Positions 22,768-30,874 of a DNA stretch of 36,835 nt are shown here, one piece after another. Under the pieces are notes generated by a model. It ran no database searches. It was not told where the DNA came from and was given only the letters and a program-made list of their open reading frames with translations. This stretch comes from Candidatus Nanopelagicales bacterium (GTDB lineage: Bacteria > Actinomycetota > Actinomycetes > S36-B12), in contig JANRCR010000047.1 in assembly GCA_030726915.1 (NCBI GenBank), positions 1 to 36,835 of the forward strand, in the 5' to 3' direction. Numbering within the stretch: position 1 is the first letter of the stretch; every line of letters begins with the position of its first letter. A program made the position numbers and the translations under genes.

Positions 22768-24166
22768 GCGTGAGGCCAGCCACCGCCATGACGACCACGG
22801 TCGTGACCCCGGCGAGCGGTGCGACGAGCTCCCAGCCGCTCGGCAGTGGGAAGAGCGAGAAGTAGAACACGATGAGCACGATGATCACGCCCGCAAGGGG
22901 AATGAGGCTGCCGAGGCGCGCGCGGCCGCCCTTGCGCCAAAGAACCACGGCAGCGGCCACGCAGGCGGCGCCATACGCCGAGACGATGAGGACCCCGGCG
23001 TAGTCACTCACCAATTCGAAGACGGAGAAGGGATCTGCTGCCGTCGGGATCATGGACAGTCCCACCATGGCGATGCCGACGCCCGCGGTGATGACGCTGC
23101 CCAGCACGGGGGTGGACCACCGGCGCGACAGGACTCCCAGCCGTCGGGGCAGGACACCATCGCGTCCGAAGGCGAACATGATGCGCCCGCCGGCGATCTG
23201 GGCAGCGATCATGCATGCCAGTGAACTCACGGCCCCGCCGAGGGTGATGAGGTCTCCCAGGGCCGTCGACACGTAGGCGTCGGCCATGCTTCCCGGCAGT
23301 GACGCACTCGAGACGAAGGCCTGCATCTCGCTCGTCGACGTACCAAATGACCACACGCCCACCGCAGTGACGAGGATGTAAAAGACGTTGACGAGGATCG
23401 CCGTGGCGAGGATGGCCAAGGGTACATTGCGCGTGGGATTGCGCGTCTCTTCACCCGCCGCCGCGGCGCCTTCGAATCCCGCGGTCGACAGGATCGCGAA
23501 CGTGAGCGCGAGCCCCAGCGCTCCCGTGGAGACACCGCTCAGGCTGAACTCCGAGAAGTCCACCGTCTGCCCCTGCGGGCCTCCCGTGGTGACGAGCGCG
23601 GCGAAGGTGAGGATGACCGTCACGAAGATGAGCGTCATCGTGAGGCCTTCCATGCCCAGGAGCAGGTGACCGGCGCGTCGCGCGGGCCGGATGGAGAAGA
23701 TCAAGGCCAGGAGCACTCCGGCGAGCATGAGCAGGAAGGTCCCCGCCGTCGAGACCGTCACGCCGGTGAGTGCCTCGATGAAACTCGCGGTGAAGATCCC
23801 AAACGACGACGCCGTGACGGCTGTGAAGGCGCAGTACGCCGTCACGAGCCACAGGCCTGAGATCGCTCCAGCGCGCGGCCCCAACTCCAGCCCGACGAGG
23901 GTGTAAAGCGATCCCGCGGTGCCGTGACGTCGGGTGAGGACGATGAAGGCGATGGCGATCGTGGCGATCGGCACCAGGGCTATGACGTAGACCAACGGCA
24001 CCGCCCCACCGACCTGCTCGGCCATGGCCTGGGGATTCAGGCTCACCGACATGCTCGGGCCCACGACGGCGAGGGACACGGCAATAGCACCGAAGAGCCC
24101 GAGGTTGCGGACAAGGCTGGTGGGGACCGCGTCCGTCGGACTCGCGGGGTCACGGGGAGCGGCCAT
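22724..24166 (-). CDS. APC-superfamily amino acid/polyamine permease
   Basis: A protein of 480 residues from ATG 24166; the track starts 14 codons earlier at 24208. About twelve hydrophobic segments run from LFGAIAVSLAVVGPSMSVS to VAPLAGVTTVVVMAVAGL. APC hallmarks are the first-helix GPSMSV region, STAGFEGAAAAGEETRNPTRNVPLAI (about 220-245) and AGGRIMFAFGRDGVLPRRLGVLSRRWSTPVLGSVI. It would be a proton- or sodium-coupled symporter for an amino acid, amine or related compound. The chosen start has minus-strand TAGGGT eight bases before it, the same box and spacing as the divergent aminopeptidase. Its end overlaps gcvT by 44 bases. The substrate is unknown; it could import a compound used by the neighbouring catabolic locus. 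Confidence 0.88.
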   Translation of the reverse strand: MAAPRDPASPTDAVPTSLVRNLGLFGAIAVSLAVVGPSMSVSLNPQAMAEQVGGAVPLVYVIALVPIATIAIAFIVLTRRHGTAGSLYTLVGLELGPRAGAISGLWLVTAYCAFTAVTASSFGIFTASFIEALTGVTVSTAGTFLLMLAGVLLALIFSIRPARRAGHLLLGMEGLTMTLIFVTVILTFAALVTTGGPQGQTVDFSEFSLSGVSTGALGLALTFAILSTAGFEGAAAAGEETRNPTRNVPLAILATAILVNVFYILVTAVGVWSFGTSTSEMQAFVSSASLPGSMADAYVSTALGDLITLGGAVSSLACMIAAQIAGGRIMFAFGRDGVLPRRLGVLSRRWSTPVLGSVITAGVGIAMVGLSMIPTAADPFSVFELVSDYAGVLIVSAYGAACVAAAVVLWRKGGRARLGSLIPLAGVIIVLIVFYFSLFPLPSGWELVAPLAGVTTVVVMAVAGLTLSGRAASRTVASSP

Positions 24167-24174
24167 GGCGAGGG

Positions 24175-24180
24175 ACCCTA
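24175..24180 (-). promoter_or_regulatory. -10 box (TAGGGT) of the APC permease, leaderless type
   Basis: Minus-strand TAGGGT is eight bases before ATG 24166. The identical box and spacing occurs for leucyl aminopeptidase on the other strand. Confidence 0.4.
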
Positions 24181-24221
24181 GCGGCTCCTGAGTTCCGTGG
24201 CCGGTCATAGGTGCAATGGCC

Positions 24222-24227
24222 TAGGGT
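24222..24227 (+). promoter_or_regulatory. -10 box (TAGGGT) of leucyl aminopeptidase, leaderless type
   Basis: TAGGGT is eight bases before ATG 24236 with no ribosome site. It supports that start over the track's 24197. Confidence 0.45.
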
Positions 24228-24235
24228 CGTCGCCC

Positions 24236-25729
24236 ATGACAAGCATCGCCCTCACCGCAGCCCCCGTGACCACCCTCGACGTCGACGCCCTGATCATCGG
24301 CATCACCGACGACGGCAAGAAGCATGTCGAAGGGCCACCGGCCCTGCCCGACGTCGTGCGCACCTCCCTCGAGAAGGCCCTCGAGGCGTTGGGCGCCACG
24401 GGCAAGCTCGGCGAGATCACGCGCATCCCGGGCGCCGGGCTCGTCAAGGCCCGTATGATCGTGGCCGTCGGCCTCGGCGACGTGCGCATCCTGGATTACG
24501 AGAAGGCACGCCGCATAGCCGGCGCAGCACTGCGGAGTCTCGCGGGCAGCGCATCGGTCGCCATTGTCGTGACCGCACCCGACGGACCTCGCGTCGAGGC
24601 GATGGCCGAGGGTGCACTGCTCGGCAACTACGCCTTCCACTCCTTCCGTGGTGCGAGCGCTGCCAGCCAGCCCACACCCGTGCAGCGGATCCTCATCACG
24701 GGCGACCCCAAGGACAAGGAGCAGGCGGCTGCCCTTGAGCGCGCCGAGATCATCGCCGAGGCCGTCAACTACGCGCGCGACCTCGTCAACACTCCCCCTT
24801 CCGCGCTTCCCCCCGAGGAGATTGCCCAGCAGGCGATCGATGCTGCGCGCAAGTTGCCCGTGGGTGTCGAGGTGTGGGACGAGGAGTCCCTGGCGCGCGA
24901 TGAATTCGGCGGCATTCTCGCGGTCGGGCAGGGCTCGGCGAATCCGCCCCGGCTCATCCGCATGGAGTACGCCCCCAAGGGTGCGAAGCGCTCCATTGCA
25001 CTCATCGGCAAGGGCGTCACCTTCGACTCCGGCGGTCTGTCGCTCAAGCCGCCGAAGGCCATGGAGACGATGAAGTGCGACATGAGCGGTGCCGCTGCCG
25101 TGATCGCCGCGATGGCTGCCATCGCACGTCTCAAGCCCAAGGTGCGCGTCGTCGGATGGATCCCCACGGTGGAGAACATGCCCGGGGGCCGTGCACAGCG
25201 CCCCGGTGATGTCATCACCATCCACGGCGGGCGCACCGTGGAGGTCCTCAACACAGATGCCGAAGGCCGGCTCATCCTCGCGGATGCCATCGTGGCCGCT
25301 TCGCAAGAGGAGCCGGACCTCATCATCGACGCGGCCACGCTCACCGGCGCAGCCGTCGTCGCACTCGGGGACCGGACCTCCGGGATCATGGCCAACGACG
25401 ACGACCTGCGCGTCGCGGTCTACGAGACCTCGAAGCGCGCGGGCGAGACCATGTGGCATCTGCCCATCCCCGAGGAGTCGCGCGGCACCCTAGACTCACC
25501 CATCGCCGACATCAAGAACATCGGAGACAGCAAGGGTGGCATGCTCAGCGCCGCTGCCTTCCTCCGCGAGTTCGTTCCGGAGGGGCAGCCCTGGGCCCAT
25601 CTCGACATCGCCGGGCCGGCCTTCAACGACGGCGGGCCCTACGGCTACACCCCGAAGGGCGGGACGGGCGCGGCAGTCCGCACGTTTATCCAGGCTGCCG
25701 AGGACGTCGCGGAGGGCCGCCTACCCTGA
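24236..25729 (+). CDS. pepA: leucyl aminopeptidase (M17 family)
   Basis: A protein of 497 residues from ATG 24236. M17 aminopeptidases are cytosolic hexamers with two metal ions that remove N-terminal residues from peptides. The N-terminal macro-like domain carries ALIIGITDDGKKH and LVKARMIVAVGLGD. The catalytic domain has ARDLVNTPPSALPPEEIA, IGKGVTFDSGGLSLKPPKAMETMKCDMSGAAAVIA, GWIPTVENMPGGRAQRPGDVI and the signature NTDAEGRLILADAIV, then SPIADIKNIGDSKGGMLSAAAFLREFV and AHLDIAGPAFNDGGPYGYTPKGGTGAAVRTF. The metal-binding Lys, Asp and Glu residues are all present. It diverges from an APC permease. In Actinobacteria pepA commonly precedes lpdA-sucB, as here. Confidence 0.95.
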   Translation: MTSIALTAAPVTTLDVDALIIGITDDGKKHVEGPPALPDVVRTSLEKALEALGATGKLGEITRIPGAGLVKARMIVAVGLGDVRILDYEKARRIAGAALRSLAGSASVAIVVTAPDGPRVEAMAEGALLGNYAFHSFRGASAASQPTPVQRILITGDPKDKEQAAALERAEIIAEAVNYARDLVNTPPSALPPEEIAQQAIDAARKLPVGVEVWDEESLARDEFGGILAVGQGSANPPRLIRMEYAPKGAKRSIALIGKGVTFDSGGLSLKPPKAMETMKCDMSGAAAVIAAMAAIARLKPKVRVVGWIPTVENMPGGRAQRPGDVITIHGGRTVEVLNTDAEGRLILADAIVAASQEEPDLIIDAATLTGAAVVALGDRTSGIMANDDDLRVAVYETSKRAGETMWHLPIPEESRGTLDSPIADIKNIGDSKGGMLSAAAFLREFVPEGQPWAHLDIAGPAFNDGGPYGYTPKGGTGAAVRTFIQAAEDVAEGRLP

Positions 25730-25743
25730 CGGCGTACCTGTCC

Positions 25744-25827
25744 GGGGGGCGCCCCTCTGACGAACTTGGGGACGAAAGTGCCCTACAGCAGCACTTCCGT
25801 CCCGAAGTTCGCTTCACGCAGCCCCCC
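25744..25827. repeat. large imperfect inverted repeat (84 nt hairpin) between pepA and lpdA
   Basis: Inner arms CGAACTTGGGGACGAAAGTG (25761-25780) and CACTTCCGTCCCGAAGTTCG (25792-25811) pair at 18 of 20 positions around an 11-base loop. Outer arms GGGGGGC (25744-25750) and GCCCCCC (25821-25827) also pair, separated from the inner stem by 10 and 9 bases. It lies in the 180-base gap between co-directional genes. It could be a terminator, an mRNA-stabilising element, an attenuator or a mobile palindromic repeat. There is no T-tract immediately after. Confidence 0.75.
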
Positions 25828-25835
25828 GCTGAGAG

Positions 25836-25866
25836 CCGCCTGCCCTGAGGGCAGGGCCTCGGGCGG
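25836..25866. repeat. second hairpin before lpdA (CCTGCCC-TGA-GGGCAGG core)
   Basis: CCTGCCC and GGGCAGG pair perfectly around three bases, and CCGCC/GGCGG can extend the base with a bulge. It follows the larger hairpin directly and ends about 45 bases before the lpdA start. No T-tract follows. Confidence 0.5.
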
Positions 25867-25909
25867 ACGGTGAAAGGATGACCCTCACATCGATGCGAGG
25901 GGAGTTCCC

Positions 25910-27280
25910 GTGACCGAGGCCGACGTCGTCATCCTGGGTGGTGGCAGCGGTGGGTATGCCTGTGCGCTCCGCGCATCTCAATTGGGGCTGTCGGTGGTCC
26001 TCATTGAGAAGGGCAAACTCGGCGGAACCTGCCTGCACCGAGGCTGCATCCCCACCAAGGCACTCCTACACGCGGCTGAAGTCGCTGACACGACCCGTGA
26101 CAGCGAGGACTTCGGGGTGCGGGCGACCTTCGAGGGCATCGACATGGATCGCGTCAATGCCTATCGAGATGGCGTGGTGGGACGCCTCTACAAGGGACTC
26201 CAGGGTTTGGTCAAGAGCCGCAACGTCATCTACGTCGAAGGTGAAGGTCGCCTGACCTCCCCGACAACCGTCGAGGTCAACGGCACCACCTACACCGGCA
26301 CGTCCGTCGTTCTCGCGACCGGCTCATACGCTCGAACACTCCCGGGACTGGAGATCGGCGGCCGGATCATGACCTCCGATCAGGCCCTGACACTCGACTA
26401 TGTCCCCCGCAAGGTCGTCGTCCTGGGTGGAGGTGTCATCGGTGTCGAATTCGCCAGTGTCTGGAAGTCGTTCGGCGCTGATGTCCACATCATCGAGGGT
26501 CTCCCCCGCCTTGTCTCCGGCGAAGACGAAGCCGTCTCCAAGGCTTTCGAGCGCGCCTACCGCAAGCGCAAGATTGACGTCACCACCGGCGTGCGCTTCC
26601 AGTCGGCCACCCAGGATGACAACGGCGTCCACGTGACCTTAGAAAACGGCGACACGATGGATGCTGATCTGCTCCTGGTGGCGGTCGGGCGAGGGCCGCA
26701 GACTGAGGACCTCGGCTTTGAGCAGGTGGGGATCGCCATGGATCGCGGGTGGGTGCTCGTCGACGATCGCCTACACACCAACGTCCCCGGGGTCTACGCG
26801 GTAGGAGACATCACACCCGGCTACCAACTCGCCCACCGCGGCTTCCAGCAGGGCATCTTCGTGGCGGAGGAGATCGGTGGCCTTGCTCCCCGCACGATTC
26901 GCGAGATCGATATCCCGCGCGTCACCTACTCCGAGCCGGAGATTGGTTCCGTCGGCCTCACCGAGGCCCAAGCGCGTGAGCAGTACGGCGCGGATGGGGT
27001 GTCGGTCTATGAATACAACCTCGGCGGCAATGGCAAGAGTCAGATCCTTGCCACGACCGGCTTCATCAAGCTCGTGCAGCGCACCGATGGTCCGGTGGTG
27101 GGCATCCACATGATCGGCTCACGCATTGCCGAGCAGATCGGGGAGGCTCAACTCATCGTCAACTGGGAGGCCTACCCCGAGGACGTCGCATCACTCGTCC
27201 ACGCCCACCCCACGCAAAATGAGGCCATGGGCGAGGCCCACCTCGCCCTCGCTGGCAAGCCACTCCACGCCCACGCCTGA
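25910..27280 (+). CDS. lpdA: dihydrolipoyl dehydrogenase (E3)
   Basis: A protein of 456 residues. E3 reoxidises dihydrolipoyl groups of 2-oxoacid dehydrogenases and GcvH, passing electrons to NAD through FAD and a disulfide. FAD motif [19 protein letters not shown] is at 8-26, the redox disulfide [13 protein letters not shown] has C41 and C46, the NAD motif [17 protein letters not shown] is around 165-180, the second FAD block is [22 protein letters not shown], and the C-terminal His-Glu pair is in [13 protein letters not shown]. The length is normal. The GTG start follows GAGGGGAG at five bases. It is followed by sucB after 25 bases and preceded by two hairpins. Confidence 0.95.
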   Translation: MTEADVVILGGGSGGYACALRASQLGLSVVLIEKGKLGGTCLHRGCIPTKALLHAAEVADTTRDSEDFGVRATFEGIDMDRVNAYRDGVVGRLYKGLQGLVKSRNVIYVEGEGRLTSPTTVEVNGTTYTGTSVVLATGSYARTLPGLEIGGRIMTSDQALTLDYVPRKVVVLGGGVIGVEFASVWKSFGADVHIIEGLPRLVSGEDEAVSKAFERAYRKRKIDVTTGVRFQSATQDDNGVHVTLENGDTMDADLLLVAVGRGPQTEDLGFEQVGIAMDRGWVLVDDRLHTNVPGVYAVGDITPGYQLAHRGFQQGIFVAEEIGGLAPRTIREIDIPRVTYSEPEIGSVGLTEAQAREQYGADGVSVYEYNLGGNGKSQILATTGFIKLVQRTDGPVVGIHMIGSRIAEQIGEAQLIVNWEAYPEDVASLVHAHPTQNEAMGEAHLALAGKPLHAHA

Positions 27281-27305
27281 CCGCAACCTCGCTAGAAGGA
27301 GTCCC

Positions 27306-29030
27306 ATGTCCGTCTCGGTCACCCTCCCCCCGCTCGGTGAGTCGGTCACCGAGGGCACGGTCACACGCTGGCTCAAGCAGGTCGGGGACACCGTCGCTGC
27401 CGACGAACCCCTGGTCGAGGTCTCCACCGACAAGGTCGATACCGAGATCCCATCCCCCGCCAGCGGTGTACTCCTCGCCATTAGCGTGCCCGAGGATGGC
27501 ATCGTCGCCGTCGGAGGCGAACTCGCTGTCATTGGCGAAGCCAGTGAGGCGCCCGCACCCGCTCCCTCAGCACCGGCAACTCCCCCGCCGGCGCCCGCGT
27601 CCGCCCCTGTACCCGTCGCACCCGCCGTAGTCGCACCCGTCGTAGCGGCACCGGCGCCCGCCCACGCCACTGTGCCGGCGCACGGCACGACCTCGGTCGT
27701 CCTGCCACCCCTGGGAGAGTCCGTCACCGAAGGCACCGTGACGCGATGGCTCAAGCAGGTCGGTGACGCGGTGACTGCCGACGAACCCCTGGTCGAGGTC
27801 TCCACCGACAAGGTCGACACTGAGATTCCGGCACCGGCGGGCGGCATCCTCCTCGCGATACGCGTGCCCGTTGACGCCACCGTCGCCGTAGGTGCTGAAC
27901 TCGCCGTCATCGGCGATGCCGGTGCGCTCCCCGCGGGAGGCGCCGGCGAGACGCCCGCGCCTGCGGCAATGACGCCACCCGCAGCAATCGTGCCGGCGAC
28001 TCCGGTGACCCCGGCACCCACGCTTGCTACCCCCGCACCCGCCCCCACATCCACCCCCACCGACACATCCGCGGGAGCACCCGCCAGCGACGAGGAGCCC
28101 TACGTCACTCCGCTCGTTCGCAAGTTGGCAGCGGAGCGGGGTGTCGACCTCGCCACCGTTGTCGGCACCGGCGTCGGAGGCCGCGTCCGCAAACAGGACG
28201 TCATTGCAGCTGCCGAGCGCGCCGCCGCCGCCGCGCCGATCCCCGCCGCCTCGAACCCTGCCGCGTCGGCCTCGACCACGGCCAGCACGTCACCATCGAC
28301 GGCAGCCAACGTGCGCGGCACCACGCAGCCGCTGTCGCGCCTGCGTCGCGTCATCGCCGAGCGATTGGTCGAGTCGCTGCAGACCTCAGCGCAACTCACC
28401 ACCGTGATCGAAGTTGATGTCACCCGCATCGCCAATCTCCGAGACCGCTCCAAGCACGACTTCGAGGCGCGTGAAGGCGTCAAGTTGACCTTCCTCCCCT
28501 TCTTCGCCAAAGCTGCCGTCGAGGCCGTCGCCACGCATCCGGCTATCAATGCCTCCATCGACCTCGCTGCTGGCACGGTCACGTACCACGGTGAAGTCAA
28601 CCTCGGAGTGGCCGTCGACACCGATCGCGGATTGCTCGTACCCGTCGTACGCGATGCGGGTGACCTGAGCGTGGCCGGACTGGCACGGCGCATCAGCGAT
28701 GTTGCGGAGCGCACGCGATCCAATCGCGTGGCACCGGATGAGTTGTCCGGCGGCACCTTCACGATCACCAATACCGGGAGCCGCGGAGCACTCTTCGACA
28801 CCCCGATTCTCAACCAGCCCCAGGTGGCCATCCTGGGCACGGGCGCCGTCGTGAAGCGCCCGGTCGTGGTCAAGGACGAGTCCGGCGGTGACGTCATCGC
28901 CATTCGATCGATGGTCTACCTCGCGCTGACGTATGACCACCGACTCGTCGATGGCGCTGACGCCGCTCGATTCCTCTCTGCCATGCGCAGTCGACTCGAA
29001 GAGGGCACCTTCGCTGACGTGGGTGCCTGA
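27306..29030 (+). CDS. sucB: 2-oxoacid dehydrogenase E2, dihydrolipoyl succinyltransferase (SucB, two lipoyl domains)
   Basis: A protein of 574 residues from ATG 27306, behind AAGGAG; the track start at 27126 is within lpdA. Two lipoyl domains cover about 1-77 and 128-204, each with the lipoylated lysine in [11 protein letters not shown] (K43 and K169), joined by Ala/Pro-rich linkers. The peripheral subunit-binding domain is at 266-302 ([34 protein letters not shown]). The catalytic acyltransferase domain starts near 340 ([34 protein letters not shown]) and ends with [15 protein letters not shown], which holds the active-site HxxxDG. This architecture is the actinobacterial SucB type. E1 is not in the window. 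The stop overlaps the epimerase start by one base. Confidence 0.94.
   Translation: MSVSVTLPPLGESVTEGTVTRWLKQVGDTVAADEPLVEVSTDKVDTEIPSPASGVLLAISVPEDGIVAVGGELAVIGEASEAPAPAPSAPATPPPAPASAPVPVAPAVVAPVVAAPAPAHATVPAHGTTSVVLPPLGESVTEGTVTRWLKQVGDAVTADEPLVEVSTDKVDTEIPAPAGGILLAIRVPVDATVAVGAELAVIGDAGALPAGGAGETPAPAAMTPPAAIVPATPVTPAPTLATPAPAPTSTPTDTSAGAPASDEEPYVTPLVRKLAAERGVDLATVVGTGVGGRVRKQDVIAAAERAAAAAPIPAASNPAASASTTASTSPSTAANVRGTTQPLSRLRRVIAERLVESLQTSAQLTTVIEVDVTRIANLRDRSKHDFEAREGVKLTFLPFFAKAAVEAVATHPAINASIDLAAGTVTYHGEVNLGVAVDTDRGLLVPVVRDAGDLSVAGLARRISDVAERTRSNRVAPDELSGGTFTITNTGSRGALFDTPILNQPQVAILGTGAVVKRPVVVKDESGGDVIAIRSMVYLALTYDHRLVDGADAARFLSAMRSRLEEGTFADVGA
27397..27439 (+). repeat. 43-nt direct repeat, copy 1 (first lipoyl domain of sucB)
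   Basis: This run, from CTGCCGACGAACCCCTGG to the codons after the lipoyl lysine, is identical to 27775-27817. It marks recent duplication or gene conversion between the two lipoyl domains. Confidence 0.85.
27775..27817 (+). repeat. 43-nt direct repeat, copy 2 (second lipoyl domain of sucB)
   Basis: Identical to 27397-27439. The sequences on both sides differ at synonymous positions, so identity is limited to the segment around the lipoylation site. Confidence 0.85.
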
Positions 29031-29926
29031 TGCGCGTTGCCGTCACCGGAGCCAGCGGACTGATCGGATCGGCCTTGGTGCCGCATCTGCGCGCGCGTGG
29101 TCATGAGGTTGTTCGCCTCGTGCGTCGGGCTCCGTCCAGCCCCGATGAAGTTCGCTGGGATCCAACGACGGGCGATGTGGACCTCGCCGGCCTCACCGAT
29201 GTGCAGGGGGTCATCCACCTCGCCGGCGCTGGTGTCGGCGATAAGCGATGGACCGACGCCTACAAGGACGAGATCCTCAACTCCCGCGTGCAGGGCACCA
29301 CGACAATCGCCCTGGCCATGGTGGCGCTCGACCCACAACCGACCGTGCTGGTGTGCGGTTCGGCCATCGGCTACTACGGCGATACCGGTGATACGCGCAT
29401 CACGGAGAGCTCCCCCCAGGGCGCCGGCTTCCTCGCCGAGGTCGTGGCACAGTGGGAGGCCTCAGCCAAACCCGCCGTCGACGCAGGGATCCGCGTGCCC
29501 TTCGCCCGCACCGGCCTTGTCGTCAGCTCCCAGGGGGGTGCGTGGAAGCGACTCATGCCGATCTTCAAACTCGGTGCTGGCGGGCGCATCGGCTCCGGCC
29601 GGCAGTATTGGTCGTTTATCTCGCTGCGCGATGAGGTCGCTGCCCTGACGGCTCTGCTGGAGGAGGACCGCTACTCCGGTGCGGTCAATCTCACCGCCCC
29701 CCAGCCGGTAACCAACGCCGAGGTTACCCGGGCGATGGGCAGCGTCCTGGGGCGCCCCACGCTGCTCCCCGTGCCAGCCATCGCCCTCAAGATCGCACTG
29801 GGGGAATTCTCCCAGGACGTGCTGGGCAGCCAACGCGTGATGCCGACGGTCTTGACCGCCGAGGGATTCAGCTGGAGTGATCCGACAATCACTACCGCGA
29901 TCGAGCAGGCGGTCGCGGGTCACTAG
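29030..29926 (+). CDS. TIGR01777-family NAD-dependent epimerase/oxidoreductase (SDR39U1-like)
   Basis: A protein of 298 residues. Extended SDR with N-terminal [33 protein letters not shown] and the TIGR01777 blocks GVIHLAGAGVGDKRWTDAYKDEILNSRVQGTT, SAIGYYGDTGDTRITESSPQGAGFLAEVVAQWEA, RTGLVVSSQGGAWKRLMPIFKLGAGGRIGSGRQYWSFISLRDEV, AVNLTAPQPVTNAE and a C-terminal VLGSQRVMPTVLTAEGFSWSDPTI. The usual catalytic YxxxK is not conserved as in classical SDRs. The reaction is not established. It overlaps sucB by one base at its start, a gene order often seen in Actinobacteria, and its 3' end overlaps the opposing pseudokinase gene by 35 bases. Confidence 0.93.
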   Translation: MRVAVTGASGLIGSALVPHLRARGHEVVRLVRRAPSSPDEVRWDPTTGDVDLAGLTDVQGVIHLAGAGVGDKRWTDAYKDEILNSRVQGTTTIALAMVALDPQPTVLVCGSAIGYYGDTGDTRITESSPQGAGFLAEVVAQWEASAKPAVDAGIRVPFARTGLVVSSQGGAWKRLMPIFKLGAGGRIGSGRQYWSFISLRDEVAALTALLEEDRYSGAVNLTAPQPVTNAEVTRAMGSVLGRPTLLPVPAIALKIALGEFSQDVLGSQRVMPTVLTAEGFSWSDPTITTAIEQAVAGH

Positions 29927-30806
29927 TCGATGCCGCCGGAGACGATGCCCCGTCGTTGACCTCGGCCATCACATCGTTGAGATAACTCCCTGCAGGACTG
30001 ACGTACGCCCCCACAGGCGCAGCCGGACATTCCACCTCTGCTGACCCGACCGCGGTGAATCCAAGAAATGCCGCCATGGCGGCACCGAGCCCGGCGACTC
30101 CCCATCGCCACGGCACGGGCCTTCGCTCACCCGTGGAGCGCCCCGCCGGCACACGCCGTGCTGCATGGCGCCCACGGGAGGGGCGGGGGGGCGCTCCATC
30201 CGGGGATGAGACAGGACGCGGGGGTGGCGCCGGAGTCTCTGCCACACGAGCACGGCGGTGTGCCGGCGGGGACGTCGGGGGTAGGGCTCGACTGGAGGCA
30301 CGTTCGAGTGCCGCAGCCAGCCGGGCCATGGTGGGTCGCACGGTGTGGTCAGGGTCGGCTCCCATGATGAGCATCTGGGCGATGTCGGCTCCCACGGACC
30401 CCGACGGCAGCCAGGACTGCAAGACGGACACCACATCTCGCACGTCCTGCGCTGCATCACCCCCGGGGAGCCAGCCCGTGAGGATTCCGACACCGTGATC
30501 ATCGTGAATCGCGGACACAGACACGCCACCGTGGGCAAGACCCGCATCATGCAGCACCGCGAGGCCCGCGGCAATCGGCGTCATGAGCCGGAGGATCTCA
30601 GCCGCATCCGCCGTACTCCCATCACAGCCAACGGCATTCGCGGGGATCTCCCACGTGAGCGCGAGGCCCTCGCTGACAAACGCTGCGTCACGCAGGGCAG
30701 CCAGGCCCTCGTGGCGGATGGCACCTGCCCGTAGTGCCTGCCGTCGTACGCGGTCGCGGTGAACGAGGTCGGGTGGGAGTGGGATGAGCGTCGTGAGTGT
30801 CGTCAT
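29892..30806 (-). CDS. pseudokinase-like membrane protein (protein-kinase C-lobe remnant, C-terminal TM)
   Basis: A protein of 304 residues from ATG 30806 (GTG at 30854, used by the track, would add 16). Residues 1-170 resemble a minimal protein-kinase fold: a hinge-like EGLALTWEIP, then ILRLMTPIAAGLAVLHDAGLAHGGVSVSAIHDDHGVGILTGWLPGG and a short DVRDVVSVLQSWL. The HRDxxxxN catalytic loop is replaced by HGGVSVSAI, no glycine loop or VAIK lysine is seen and DFG is absent, so catalysis is unlikely. A Pro/Arg-rich linker (about 185-235) leads to one hydrophobic segment (WGVAGLGAAMAAFLGFTAVG) and an outer tail of about 50 residues. The start is uncertain: CACGAT lies six bases before 30806. It diverges from the FAD oxidoreductase gene. 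Confidence 0.7.
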   Translation of the reverse strand: MTTLTTLIPLPPDLVHRDRVRRQALRAGAIRHEGLAALRDAAFVSEGLALTWEIPANAVGCDGSTADAAEILRLMTPIAAGLAVLHDAGLAHGGVSVSAIHDDHGVGILTGWLPGGDAAQDVRDVVSVLQSWLPSGSVGADIAQMLIMGADPDHTVRPTMARLAAALERASSRALPPTSPPAHRRARVAETPAPPPRPVSSPDGAPPRPSRGRHAARRVPAGRSTGERRPVPWRWGVAGLGAAMAAFLGFTAVGSAEVECPAAPVGAYVSPAGSYLNDVMAEVNDGASSPAASTSDPRPPARSR

Positions 30807-30861
30807 GGAGGCATCGTGCATCCAATGGGCGGTCCCATGCTTTTGGTCATCCACAGGCGAC

Positions 30862-30867
30862 TAACGT
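30862..30867 (+). promoter_or_regulatory. -10 box (TAACGT) of FAD oxidoreductase gene, leaderless type
   Basis: TAACGT is seven bases before ATG 30875 with no ribosome site. It decides this start over the track's 30797. Confidence 0.45.
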
Positions 30868-30874
30868 GTTCGCC

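Noticed and set aside
24221-25459. 412-aa minus-strand ORF opposite leucyl aminopeptidase
   Set aside because: It is a shadow of pepA, whose conserved motifs are on the plus strand; composition and lack of motifs argue against a gene.
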